A stretch of DNA of 64,000 bases, taken from assembly GCF_013004375.1 (NCBI RefSeq), contig NZ_JABERI010000001.1:186001-250000 (forward strand), read 5' to 3'. Origin of the DNA: Acinetobacter terrae. GTDB lineage: Bacteria; Pseudomonadota; Gammaproteobacteria; Pseudomonadales; Moraxellaceae. Shown piece after piece: positions 9,320 through 19,482 of this stretch. Under the pieces are notes generated by a model. The model was not told where the DNA came from. It did not search any database and saw nothing but the letters and a program-made list of their open reading frames with translations. The translations under genes and the position numbers were made by a program. Positions within the stretch are counted from its first letter, which is position 1. Every line of letters begins with the position of its first letter.

Positions 9320-9347
9320 ATTTCGTATAAGCACCATTAGGTTAAAT
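9320..9347 (+). repeat. pdif-like XerC/XerD site, C/D orientation
   Basis: A 28-bp site: XerC half ATTTCGTATAA, 6-bp spacer GCACCA, XerD half TTAGGTTAAAT (one base off TTATGTTAAAT). The layout matches the dif-type sites that flank modules on Acinetobacter plasmids. It is paired with an inverted site at 10073. Confidence 0.75.
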
Positions 9348-9361
9348 AGAAATTAAATTGA

Positions 9362-9562
9362 GCTAAGATTGTTTTTTTAAAACGTAGAAAAAATAATGTC
9401 TCAAATAAAAATTTACGCTTTAAAGGCTTTGTTGCGCAAAGCTTTTCCTATGAATCAGTCTCAGGAATAAATTTTGATAGGCATGAATTGCAAACTGAAA
9501 GAATTTTAAATAATGTAGCTACGTTCGGTTCTAGACCTCTTTTGAACAAAAATAATTACTAG
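9362..9562 (+). pseudogene. headless 66-codon open frame upstream of the immunity-like gene
   Basis: A frame of 66 codons without ATG runs from a TGA just after the pdif site to TAG at 9560-9562. It contains RFKGFVAQSFSYESVSG, NFDRHELQTERILNN and ATFGSRPLLNKNNY, protein-like rather than low-complexity. Its stop overlaps the AGGA ribosome site of the next gene, nine bases before that ATG, as expected if the two were once translated together. I suspect the C-terminal end of a toxin gene that lost its 5' part at the recombination site. I do not recognise the family. It could also be a chance open frame. Confidence 0.4.
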
Positions 9563-9571
9563 GATATATTT

Positions 9572-10006
9572 ATGAAAATATGGTTGGGCTGTGAGTTAAG
9601 TAAAGAGGTTATAACTGAAGAGCAACTTAACTTGGTATTTACAGCACGCAATTACATTGAGGATACCTTAAATCTGAGACTAAATGATAAATCCTATAAT
9701 ATTCCGTTAAATAGTTGGGATTGTATAATCATTATAATGGGTGAAGATAGTTTTGAAGAACGTATCTATTATTCTATTAAACGCCAAAATATGGATTTTC
9801 GATTAAGAGTTGATCCAACAAGTTTTAAGACAACAGATGACTTGGGCCGAAAAAAACTTATTTTTTCTATGCTTTTAAGGAGTTTAGATTTATTAAAAAT
9901 TAAGTTTGAAAAAGTTCGTCCAAAACTTGATTCAAAAGTTTTTGAAGAGCTAAAAAAGCTCAAAGATGATGTATTAAATATTGGAAAAGAGGAAAACTGG
10001 ATTTAG
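9572..10006 (+). CDS. putative immunity protein (Imm44-like) carried in a pdif module
   Basis: Protein of 144 residues with no signal peptide. It begins MKIWLGCELS, then ARNYIEDTLN, LNSWDCIIIIMGEDSFEERI, RLRVDPTSFK and LIFSMLLRSLDLLKIKFEKV. This order resembles, from memory, the Imm44 group of polymorphic-toxin immunity proteins; I could not run a search. Such proteins bind and block a cognate toxin domain. It is strongly AT-rich and lysine-rich compared with katG and the dehydrogenase beside it. It is the only intact gene between two inverted pdif-like sites, and no toxin gene is visible, so it would be an orphan immunity gene. Confidence 0.55.
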   Translation: MKIWLGCELSKEVITEEQLNLVFTARNYIEDTLNLRLNDKSYNIPLNSWDCIIIIMGEDSFEERIYYSIKRQNMDFRLRVDPTSFKTTDDLGRKKLIFSMLLRSLDLLKIKFEKVRPKLDSKVFEELKKLKDDVLNIGKEENWI

Positions 10007-10072
10007 ACAGTTAATCTGAATAAAAATATAATTTTTAATATTTAAAACCTTCCTGTTTGTATGTTTTTTTAA

Positions 10073-10100
10073 AATTAACATAATACACGTTATACGAAAT
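10073..10100 (-). repeat. pdif-like XerC/XerD site, D/C orientation
   Basis: On the reverse strand: XerC half ATTTCGTATAA, spacer CGTGTA, XerD half TTATGTTAATT. It is 28 bp with a near-consensus spacer. Its XerC half is identical to the one at 9320 and it points the opposite way. Confidence 0.8.
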
Positions 10101-10143
10101 ATAATGAATAAGTTAAATAATTTCAATATTTTATAATCTATAA

Positions 10144-10172
10144 AAAAGCTAAGTGTGTAAGATTTAGCTTTT
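10144..10172. terminator. hairpin past the second pdif site
   Basis: AAAAGCTAA, 11-base loop, TTAGCTTTT. It is AT-rich and weaker than the neighbouring GC-rich katG terminator. Confidence 0.45.
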
Positions 10173-10196
10173 ATATGAGATATCCTTGTTTCACAT

Positions 10197-10223
10197 AAAA
10201 ACCGCCTCTAAAGGCGGTTTTTT
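10197..10223. terminator. katG terminator
   Basis: AAAACCGCC TCTA AAGGCGGTTTTTT: a GC-rich stem with an A run on one side and a T run on the other. It lies just beyond the katG stop. Confidence 0.85.
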
Positions 10224-10237
10224 ACATGTCAGTGAAA

Positions 10238-12808
<2,571 letters not shown>

Positions 12809-13252
12809 ATGCAAAATAAGATTGAGCACATCATCCAACAACATGACATTATTTTATTTGATGCAATTTGTGTCATATGCAATGGCTGGGCAAATTTTTT
12901 AATCAAGCATGATCGAAAATCTAAATTTAAATTAGTGTCTGCCCAATCCCCTTTAGGTGAAGAAATTCTCCAGCATTACGGCATGTCAACCACTCACTAC
13001 ACTACGATGGTGGTCATTCTTAATGCTCAGCTGTATACAGAATCAACTGCTCTGCTTAAAGTCATGCAGCATCTCGGCCTGCCATTTTCCCTGATGAATT
13101 TAGGGTATCTTGTTCCAAGTTTTATCCGGGATTTTCTCTACAGACGTGTAGCCTTAAATCGCTATCAGCTTTTTGGAACAACCGACAACTGCTTGCTTCC
13201 ATCCGCTGAAAATAAAAGTCATTTTTTGGAGCACGCTATTCGTGACTCATAA
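12809..13252 (+). CDS. DCC-family thiol-disulfide oxidoreductase (DUF393)
   Basis: Protein of 147 residues of the DCC (DxxCxxC) group. The motif is FDAICVICNGWANFLIKHD near residues 18-35, followed by FKLVSAQSPLGEEIL and the family's C-terminal RDFLYRRVALNRYQLFG. Relatives are predicted redox proteins of unknown substrate. The usual Gly after the first Asp is replaced by Ala here, which may matter little because both cysteines remain. The next gene begins inside its 3' end, so the two are translationally linked. Confidence 0.85.
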   Translation: MQNKIEHIIQQHDIILFDAICVICNGWANFLIKHDRKSKFKLVSAQSPLGEEILQHYGMSTTHYTTMVVILNAQLYTESTALLKVMQHLGLPFSLMNLGYLVPSFIRDFLYRRVALNRYQLFGTTDNCLLPSAENKSHFLEHAIRDS

Positions 13253-13643
13253 GCTTCAATTAGAAAGACCACTTCAACTCATTCAAATCACGCTTGCTGT
13301 TCTTTGGATTTATCAGGGACTGGTACCTAAAATCCTATTTCAGTCCAGTGCTGAAATAGCTATTTGGCAAGCTATCGGGTTAGAACTGCATTTAGCGAAA
13401 ATAGCTGTTGCCCTATCCGGCCTCATTGAAATAGGGTTTGGCTGTACTTTTCTTATTTGGCAAAAAGCAGTCTTTATCCATCAACTTAATATTTTGGGCC
13501 TGAGTGGATTATTACTGCTGATTACGTTTACAGATCCCTTACAGCTTACCGCTGCATTTAATCCGGTCATCATGAATATTGCCATGATCGTTATTTCAAT
13601 GATTGCCATTCAACTTTTAAAGCTTCGCACGCAGCAAGCTTAG
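13242..13643 (+). CDS. DoxX-like small membrane protein
   Basis: Integral membrane protein of 133 residues with four hydrophobic helices (about PLQLIQITLAVLWIYQGL, LAKIAVALSGLIEIGFG, LNILGLSGLLLLITF, VIMNIAMIVISMIAIQ). It resembles the DoxX-like family. I choose a GTG start at 13242 because GGAG lies ten bases upstream and homologues begin near the first helix; the longer frame from 13173 lies wholly inside the preceding gene. It overlaps the DCC gene stop by 11 bases. DCC and DoxX-like genes often pair, suggesting a membrane redox function. Confidence 0.75.
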   Translation: MTHKLQLERPLQLIQITLAVLWIYQGLVPKILFQSSAEIAIWQAIGLELHLAKIAVALSGLIEIGFGCTFLIWQKAVFIHQLNILGLSGLLLLITFTDPLQLTAAFNPVIMNIAMIVISMIAIQLLKLRTQQA

Positions 13644-13649
13644 AAAAAA

Positions 13650-14714
13650 TCAAACCACCAAACGTCGCCCTTCCCGCACACAGATAAATGGCGTCATCAA
13701 TTTAGAAGTGTTTTTCATTGCAACTTTTAAATCCAGCTCAGGTTGTTCCCGACTTTCATCGGTCAGTTGAAAGGTTCGATAATGAATGGCTAGAGAACAT
13801 TTGGAACGTAAATCCTGATGCGCCTGAAAAGCATCCTGCGGATTCATATGCATATAGCGCATCAGCTCACGCGGTTCATAAGCACCAATCGGTAACAATG
13901 AAATACGCGGTGCACCCAAACGACTCTGGATCTCTTTAAAATGCGGTGAATAACCGGTATCCCCGGCAAAGAAACAGTGATCTTTTCCAGCAAGCACTGA
14001 AAAACCACCCCAGAGTGCCCGATTCTGATCACGCAAGCCGCGACCCGAGAAATGCTGTGCCGGGGTATAAATAATTTTTAAGTCATGCAATAAGGACGAT
14101 TGCCACCAGTCCATTTCCAGTACATTGTAACTTTTTGGCAAATACCATGAATTACCAAGTCCGGTATAAATCGGCATGGCAAATTTGTCATGCAACCACT
14201 GTAAAGTGGCCAAGTCCATATGGTCATAATGATTATGACTGAGCAACACCGCATGAATGGTCGGCAATTCTTCTAAAGCAATTCCTGCAGGAATAACCCG
14301 TTTTGGACCTTTGCCCTGTTTAGGACTGGCATGTTCACCCCACACCGGATCGGTGAGCAGGTTATATGGCCCGATCTGCAACAGTACGGTGGCATGCCCC
14401 ACAAACCACACTTGCCAGTCGTCGATGCTGGCCTCTGGACGATCTTGCGGAATCGCCCGTTTCGCCGTAGCAGATTCAGCATGCTCATTATGATTTACAT
14501 CCATCTTCCAGGTGGATGACTTACGGGTAAGCAGCCACTTGAAGAGTTCGGCACGTCTACGCCCTTCAGGACGCGGCACGGTATTTAAGAATCGTTCACC
14601 ATTGTGGTGATTCGAATACATAAATTTGAATGAGGGTTGACGCCAGATATGTGACCAGCAGTCTTGGGTGGGGAGTTGAAAGTGTAATTGCTCAGTCTTT
14701 TGCTTCATGTACAT
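13650..14714 (-). CDS. MBL-fold metallo-hydrolase (NAPE-PLD/UlaG-like)
   Basis: Metallo-beta-lactamase-fold enzyme of 354 residues. The metal site is HNHYDHMDL; later ligands are visible in PAQHFSGRG and FFAGDTGYSPHF. The pattern SWxGHATxLLQ (here WFVGHATVLLQIGPYNLLTDP) and the late NPQDAFQAH segment match the COG2220 group that includes N-acyl-phosphatidylethanolamine phospholipase D-like proteins. The substrate is unknown. A second ATG two codons in is an equally good start. The ribosome site is weak. It converges with the DoxX gene, with 6 bases between stops and no room for a separate terminator. Confidence 0.85.
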   Translation of the reverse strand: MYMKQKTEQLHFQLPTQDCWSHIWRQPSFKFMYSNHHNGERFLNTVPRPEGRRRAELFKWLLTRKSSTWKMDVNHNEHAESATAKRAIPQDRPEASIDDWQVWFVGHATVLLQIGPYNLLTDPVWGEHASPKQGKGPKRVIPAGIALEELPTIHAVLLSHNHYDHMDLATLQWLHDKFAMPIYTGLGNSWYLPKSYNVLEMDWWQSSLLHDLKIIYTPAQHFSGRGLRDQNRALWGGFSVLAGKDHCFFAGDTGYSPHFKEIQSRLGAPRISLLPIGAYEPRELMRYMHMNPQDAFQAHQDLRSKCSLAIHYRTFQLTDESREQPELDLKVAMKNTSKLMTPFICVREGRRLVV

Positions 14715-14784
14715 TCAATTTCTTAGTGTGACCTAAATATTCAAAATCCGATATTTTGAATATTGCGCCATATATATCACGTTT

Positions 14785-15723
14785 TTATTCCAAACGTCCT
14801 TTCATACGTTCCAACCACACTTTTTTAGTTTGCGGTTTAATAAACAATGCCACAATTTCAGGATGAATCTGTTTAATTTTCGCTTCAATTCTGTTGACGC
14901 AGGCTTCAATGTCATCGGAACTTAAATTGTCTTCAAATTCCAGGCTTAAAGATGCCAGTACCTGATGTGCGCCCATCTGTTCAGTCAATACACCATTGGC
15001 AGAAAGTACAGCCACATCTTCCTGAGCAATCAGCAAGATATTATTACGTAACTCAGGAGCCGCCGACTCACCCAGTAATAAGCCCTTGGTTTCCCGTCCC
15101 AGTAAAATGGCCGAGACTGCCAAGACAATCCCAATCAGGATTGAAGCAACACCGTCTAATTCTGGAATATTTAAAGTGTGTGCCAAATAAATCCCGATCA
15201 AGGCAATAAACAGACCACATAAAGCTGCGGTATCTTCAAACAAAACCGTGAATGTCGTCGGATCTTTACTACGACGAAAAGCCTCGAAGTAACCTAGCTC
15301 ACCTTTGGTCTTACGAAAAGCTTTTAAAGCCACAAACCAGGATACCCCTTCACATAAAATTGCGATGCCTAAAACAATGTAATTTAGGGTCGGATTAAGC
15401 ATTTCTTCAGGATGACGTACATGCTGTATACCCTGATAAATAGACACCACTGCACCTAATGCAAAAACCATCAGTGCAACAATAAACGCCCAAAAATACA
15501 GTTCACGGCCATAACCAAAGGGATGTTTTACATCTCCCGGGCGTTGCGATTTTTTCATGCCGTACAGCAGTAAAATTTCATTCAGCGTATCGACAACCGA
15601 GTGAACAGCTTCACTCAGCATGGCGGAACTATTGGTGATATATGCGGCAATAAACTTCACCAAAGCTATGGCCAGATTACCAAGCAAAGCTGCGTAGACC
15701 ACCACTTTATTCGAGTCAGACAT
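14785..15723 (-). CDS. Cation diffusion facilitator family transporter
   Basis: Inner-membrane divalent-metal/proton antiporter of 312 residues. It has six predicted helices, with metal-site residues in SSAMLSEAVHSVVDTLNE (helix 2) and FEDTAALCGLFIALIG (helix 5), and a cytoplasmic C-terminal domain. KHPFGYGRELYFWAF is the conserved loop. The family exports Zn, Fe, Co or Mn; the metal cannot be assigned, and the His-rich loop of zinc exporters is absent. AGGACAA lies upstream of the ATG. It is a single gene. Confidence 0.9.
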   Translation of the reverse strand: MSDSNKVVVYAALLGNLAIALVKFIAAYITNSSAMLSEAVHSVVDTLNEILLLYGMKKSQRPGDVKHPFGYGRELYFWAFIVALMVFALGAVVSIYQGIQHVRHPEEMLNPTLNYIVLGIAILCEGVSWFVALKAFRKTKGELGYFEAFRRSKDPTTFTVLFEDTAALCGLFIALIGIYLAHTLNIPELDGVASILIGIVLAVSAILLGRETKGLLLGESAAPELRNNILLIAQEDVAVLSANGVLTEQMGAHQVLASLSLEFEDNLSSDDIEACVNRIEAKIKQIHPEIVALFIKPQTKKVWLERMKGRLE

Positions 15724-15930
15724 TCAGGTTTGTCCTAAGCGTTATTGTTATCAAACAGATCTATTTGATTTTTCTCTATATCCAATTTTATATTAACCAA
15801 ATTGCAGCAATAAATTCTTTACGTTTTGTTGTTGTATTCTTTAGAAGACCAAACCGATTTTAGAAATTTGCCAATGGCTTTGAAGTACATAGCTGCCCCC
15901 AAACTAATACTGAAGGCAAGTAAAGACCGA

Positions 15931-15956
15931 AAAAAGGAAGCTTAAGCTTCCTTTTA
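15931..15956. terminator. terminator downstream of the DMT exporter gene
   Basis: AAAAAGGAAGCTT/AAGCTTCCTTTT is almost a perfect palindrome with A and T runs. It lies just past the leftward transporter stop at 15974. Confidence 0.75.
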
Positions 15957-15973
15957 TAATTCCTGAAATGAAT

Positions 15974-16882
15974 TTAAAGCTTGGAAAAATACTGTTCGCG
16001 CCATTCTTTCCAGAAATACATCACGATCCCAAACATCACCACAGCAATGCCGATAAAAGCATTCGAACTGATATGCTCATGATTTAAAGTTGCACCCAGT
16101 ACCAGAGCAATGATGGGCGTCATCACGTTACTCAGCGACACAGTCGATGCAGCTAAACGGCGAATCAGCCAGAAGTAACACAGCATCGCCACAATTGAAG
16201 ACATGATCATGGTAAAGACAAAACCAATCATGGTTTGCATGCCTGGCATTTGAGTCGGCATGTGCTGCCAGATAAACGGCAATAAACACAACGAACCTAA
16301 GGCTGAAATAATCAAAGAACCCGTGGCTTGTGACATCGGACTAAGCGGTGCATTAATCTGTTTCACCCAAAAAATTGAGCTGATATAGGACACCATACTG
16401 ATCAGCATCAGTACCACACCAATCGGATTGATCTTGCTGTCTGCTGAATCGGCAAAAACAAAGCTTAAACCTGAAACCGCAATCGCCATACCCAGCCATT
16501 GTAACCAGATCAGCTTTTGGGTTTTTAAAATGACGTGCCCAATCAAGCCTGCAATTAAAGGGGAAAAACCGAAGATCAGCGCCATCAAACCCGAGGTCAG
16601 ATAATTGGCAGCAATATAGATAAACAGCTGTGCACCAATTAAATTTAAGCTCCCCGCCAGGTAACTTTTCATTGAAGTCTGATCAAATGGCAAGGGATCA
16701 CGCATCAGTTTCAATAAAAACAGCGCAATGATGGATGCCCCGAAGTAACGGATAATCAGCACCCACATCGGATGGACTTCCTGTACGCTCCAGACAATCG
16801 CCAGTGGTGTGGTGGCCCAGATCAGAACCAGTAAGGCGTAGATACTTGCCGTGACCACCATAGGAGATGAGTTTGAATTCAT
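15974..16882 (-). CDS. DMT superfamily (EamA) transporter
   Basis: Inner-membrane protein of 302 residues with ten predicted helices in two EamA repeats; the second begins near NPIGVVLMLISMVSYISSIFW. Typical family words include PLAIVWSVQEVHP, GLMALIFGFSPLIAGLIGH and the second-repeat VSLSNVMTPIIALVLG. Such proteins export metabolites or amino acids; no substrate can be inferred. It is monocistronic with a palindromic terminator. The hca operon upstream ends in its own terminator, so it is not obviously linked to aromatic catabolism. Confidence 0.85.
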   Translation of the reverse strand: MNSNSSPMVVTASIYALLVLIWATTPLAIVWSVQEVHPMWVLIIRYFGASIIALFLLKLMRDPLPFDQTSMKSYLAGSLNLIGAQLFIYIAANYLTSGLMALIFGFSPLIAGLIGHVILKTQKLIWLQWLGMAIAVSGLSFVFADSADSKINPIGVVLMLISMVSYISSIFWVKQINAPLSPMSQATGSLIISALGSLCLLPFIWQHMPTQMPGMQTMIGFVFTMIMSSIVAMLCYFWLIRRLAASTVSLSNVMTPIIALVLGATLNHEHISSNAFIGIAVVMFGIVMYFWKEWREQYFSKL

Positions 16883-16960
16883 AAATTGCTCAATTAAATT
16901 TTATTAGAAAGAATTGAACTAAATTCTTGTTCAAATCCACTATCAACAATACTAATGGTG

Positions 16961-17100
16961 GCAGGGATGCCGCCCGCTGATCTGGGGTATATGGACATCT
17001 CGCGAAGTACACTTCTCAAGATCAGCAAAAGATTTTTGTCACCTTGCGCCATGTATGGTTCATTTCTCAAAAGTAAGGCAGCACCGACGCAAAGCCTTTT
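16961..17100. other. structured GC-richer intergenic segment, 16883-17148
   Basis: The gap between the DMT gene and the hca terminator is 322 bases. Its middle is visibly richer in G and C than its flanks. GCTGATCT (16976-16983) pairs perfectly with AGATCAGC (17019-17026), enclosing a second small hairpin GAAG-TACA-CTTC (17004-17015). A 91-codon frame crosses it, but I do not accept that as a gene. It may be a dispersed repeat or a small RNA. Confidence 0.4.
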
Positions 17101-17148
17101 AAAACCACAATATGATGTGTGGTGATGAAAAAGCCATCTAGCAAACAT

Positions 17149-17183
17149 AAAAAAAACAGACCTGAGCAAAGCAGAGGTCTGTT
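17149..17183 (-). terminator. terminator of the hca operon
   Basis: Read leftward: AACAGACCT, 11-base loop, AGGTCTGTT, then a run of T. It lies 22 bases beyond the hcaD stop. Confidence 0.85.
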
Positions 17184-17204
17184 CCTGATTGGGCGAACTA
17201 AAAC

Positions 17205-18431
17205 TTAAGCAATTTTGCGTAAATCTTGTGCCAAATCTAGATGTTTTTCAGCTTCGAAAGCAGTATTTTTGCTGATCATTTTTTTCAAATGACGCATTTC
17301 TTTTGCAGCATTGACGGTAATGCCGGCAACGATTTGACCATCCGTCACACCGTACATCACGAATGAATTGTCTGCACCTTTGGCTGCATCCATTTCACCG
17401 CGAACCAGCCATTGAGCCGCTGCCATATCGCCGACAAACTGGAAATTGATATCCAGTTGATCCGTCCAGAACCAGGCTGGATTGGCTTTCGGATGCTCTA
17501 CGCCCATTACATGACGCGCGAAAATACCGGCTTGAAGATTGGCATTTTCCCAAGTTTCCACACGACGGAATTCACCATCTGCGCGAAGTTGGGTTGCCAC
17601 ATCGCCTGCGGCATAAATATCAGCATTTGAAGTTTGACAGTTCTCATTGACTTTAATCGCCACGTCAACATCAAGACTGGCAGTCACTGCAAGCTGAGCA
17701 TTTGGCACAATCCCAATACCGTAAACCACAGCATCAGCGCGAAGTTCTTCGCCACCTTCCAGAGTGACAACCACTTCTTCGCCATCCAGTCGGCAATCCG
17801 CAATCTGAGTTGAAAGACGAACATCCACACCTTTGGCACGGTGTTGTTCAAGCAAAAATTCGCTCAGAATTCGTGGTGAACAACGACCCATCACCATTGG
17901 ACCCATTTCAATCACAGTCACTTGGCAATCTTTAAAACGCGCAGATGATGCAAGTTCAAGACCAATCACACCGCCACCAATCAGGATGAGACGACGACCG
18001 GCTTGAAGCACAGGAACAAGCGCTTGAGAGTCTTCAAGGTTACGCAAGGTATAAACATGTTTACCCAAAGCATCGAAGTTCGGTAAACGACGCGCTGCAC
18101 CACCAGTGGCAAGAAGCAACTTGTCGTATGCAACTACATCGCCATTTTTCAGAACCACATTGTGATCTTCAGCATTGATTTTCACCACGCCATTGCCACG
18201 AATCACTTCAACATTCAAATCAGCCAGTTTTTGTTCTGACAGAATTTCGATCTTAGTGTCTTCAGGTTTTAAGATCACATCTTTAGATAAAGGCGGACGC
18301 TCATAAGGAAGATGCGTTTCATCACCCACCAAAATGATTTTGCCTTCATACTTGTTGGCACGAAGTTCTAAAATGGCGCTGGCACCGGCTTGACCTGCAC
18401 CTACAATAACGATGGTTTCGATGTTACTCAT
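17205..18431 (-). CDS. hcaD: 3-phenylpropionate/cinnamate dioxygenase ferredoxin reductase HcaD
   Basis: FAD- and NADH-binding reductase, 408 residues, that feeds electrons to ferredoxin HcaC for the dioxygenase. The N-terminal FAD site is VIVGAGQAGASAILELR, followed by LPYERPPLSKD, typical of BphA4/HcaD-type reductases. A second Rossmann site is ILIGGGVIGLELASSA and the late FAD segment is NADIYAAGDVA. I start at MSNIETI, which has AAGGGT upstream; the longer frame enters mhpB. It is the last gene of the six-gene hca operon, 5 bases after mhpB, and is followed by a terminator. Confidence 0.92.
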   Translation of the reverse strand: MSNIETIVIVGAGQAGASAILELRANKYEGKIILVGDETHLPYERPPLSKDVILKPEDTKIEILSEQKLADLNVEVIRGNGVVKINAEDHNVVLKNGDVVAYDKLLLATGGAARRLPNFDALGKHVYTLRNLEDSQALVPVLQAGRRLILIGGGVIGLELASSARFKDCQVTVIEMGPMVMGRCSPRILSEFLLEQHRAKGVDVRLSTQIADCRLDGEEVVVTLEGGEELRADAVVYGIGIVPNAQLAVTASLDVDVAIKVNENCQTSNADIYAAGDVATQLRADGEFRRVETWENANLQAGIFARHVMGVEHPKANPAWFWTDQLDINFQFVGDMAAAQWLVRGEMDAAKGADNSFVMYGVTDGQIVAGITVNAAKEMRHLKKMISKNTAFEAEKHLDLAQDLRKIA

Positions 18432-18436
18432 GTGCT

Positions 18437-19402
18437 TTACCCTTTTAATTCTGCAGATACAATGCCGAAGCCTGCAATCCATTCACTGATTGCTTCATAG
18501 ACTTGAGTGGTCATTTCGTATTCGCCCAATTCAGAGAGTGCTGCAAAAGCTGCAATCCATGAACGAACTTCCTGACCACCACGGCCACCTTCACGGCGAA
18601 TTTCTGCTTCAGTCATCGCTTCAATCGCTGCGAAATCAGCATTCTTGAAGGTTTCAAGCAATGCGATATCCCATTCAGCATTTAAAGGCACGGCAACAGA
18701 GGTATCCCCTGCTGCCAGTTTTTGACCGACTGCAATCACTTTTGCTTGACGCGCTGTACGTGCTTCAGGACTAGGATTACGACCACAAATCAGGAATTCT
18801 TCCACTTCAGGCGGAACAGAACCCATTTGCGGTGTCGGTGGATCATGCGAAAGACCACCTGTTCCTAAAATAAGAACACGTTCATTTTCAAGATTTAACG
18901 ATTTGATGAACTGACCAATCGCGCGACCTAAAGCCACAGTACGTTTCGTCGTTGGCATAGGTGCTGCGGCACCATTAATAAATACCGGAATCGTTGGATA
19001 ACGATCGAGTTGACCATCGCATAGGAAATGCAAAGGTTGAGTCACACCATGGTCGGCCTGCATGCGGTAAGAATAGGCAACATCTACACCTTCATCCAAT
19101 ACGCGGCGCACCAGGGCAAGCGCAGTATCTTCAGGCACATTAATCTTGTTGTTCTCTGCACCATAATTCCAGTCCCCTGCGGCTGTGGCACGAATACCCA
19201 CGCAGAAACTTGGCATTAAGTCATAAAAGAAACCGTTAAAATGGTCGGGTCCAAAAGTAATAATTAAAGTTGGATCAAAGGCTTTGACTTCAGCTGCCAT
19301 TTTTTCAAACGCGGCACGAACATTGGTTTCCTGTTCTGCACGTTGTGGCGAAGCAAATTCCATTAATGGGCTGTGTGAGGCACAAATAAGTTTAACGGCC
19401 AT
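18437..19402 (-). CDS. mhpB: 3-carboxyethylcatechol 2,3-dioxygenase MhpB
   Basis: Extradiol ring-cleavage enzyme (class III, LigB-like) that opens 3-(2,3-dihydroxyphenyl)propionate with oxygen and Fe(II). The 321 residues follow E. coli MhpB closely: CASHSPLMEFASP, TFGPDHFNGFFYDLMPSF, the catalytic YRMQADHGVTQPLHFL, LGTGGLSHDPPTP and the end SEWIAGFGIVSAEL. AGGAGT precedes the ATG. In E. coli mhpB belongs to the separate mhp operon; here it sits between hcaB and hcaD. That puts ring cleavage under the same promoter as ring dihydroxylation. Confidence 0.95.
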   Translation of the reverse strand: MAVKLICASHSPLMEFASPQRAEQETNVRAAFEKMAAEVKAFDPTLIITFGPDHFNGFFYDLMPSFCVGIRATAAGDWNYGAENNKINVPEDTALALVRRVLDEGVDVAYSYRMQADHGVTQPLHFLCDGQLDRYPTIPVFINGAAAPMPTTKRTVALGRAIGQFIKSLNLENERVLILGTGGLSHDPPTPQMGSVPPEVEEFLICGRNPSPEARTARQAKVIAVGQKLAAGDTSVAVPLNAEWDIALLETFKNADFAAIEAMTEAEIRREGGRGGQEVRSWIAAFAALSELGEYEMTTQVYEAISEWIAGFGIVSAELKG

Positions 19403-19482
19403 GTTTGACTCCTAAACGGAAGGCAGCCAAAAGGCTGCCGAGTATAGTTCTTTGTATTTAAACGTTTTAACTCTTTAAAGAT

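Noticed and set aside
16894-17169. 91-codon leftward frame across the gap between the DMT gene and the hca terminator
   Set aside because: Its start lies inside the hca terminator, it has no ribosome site, and the peptide looks like translation of a structured non-coding segment.
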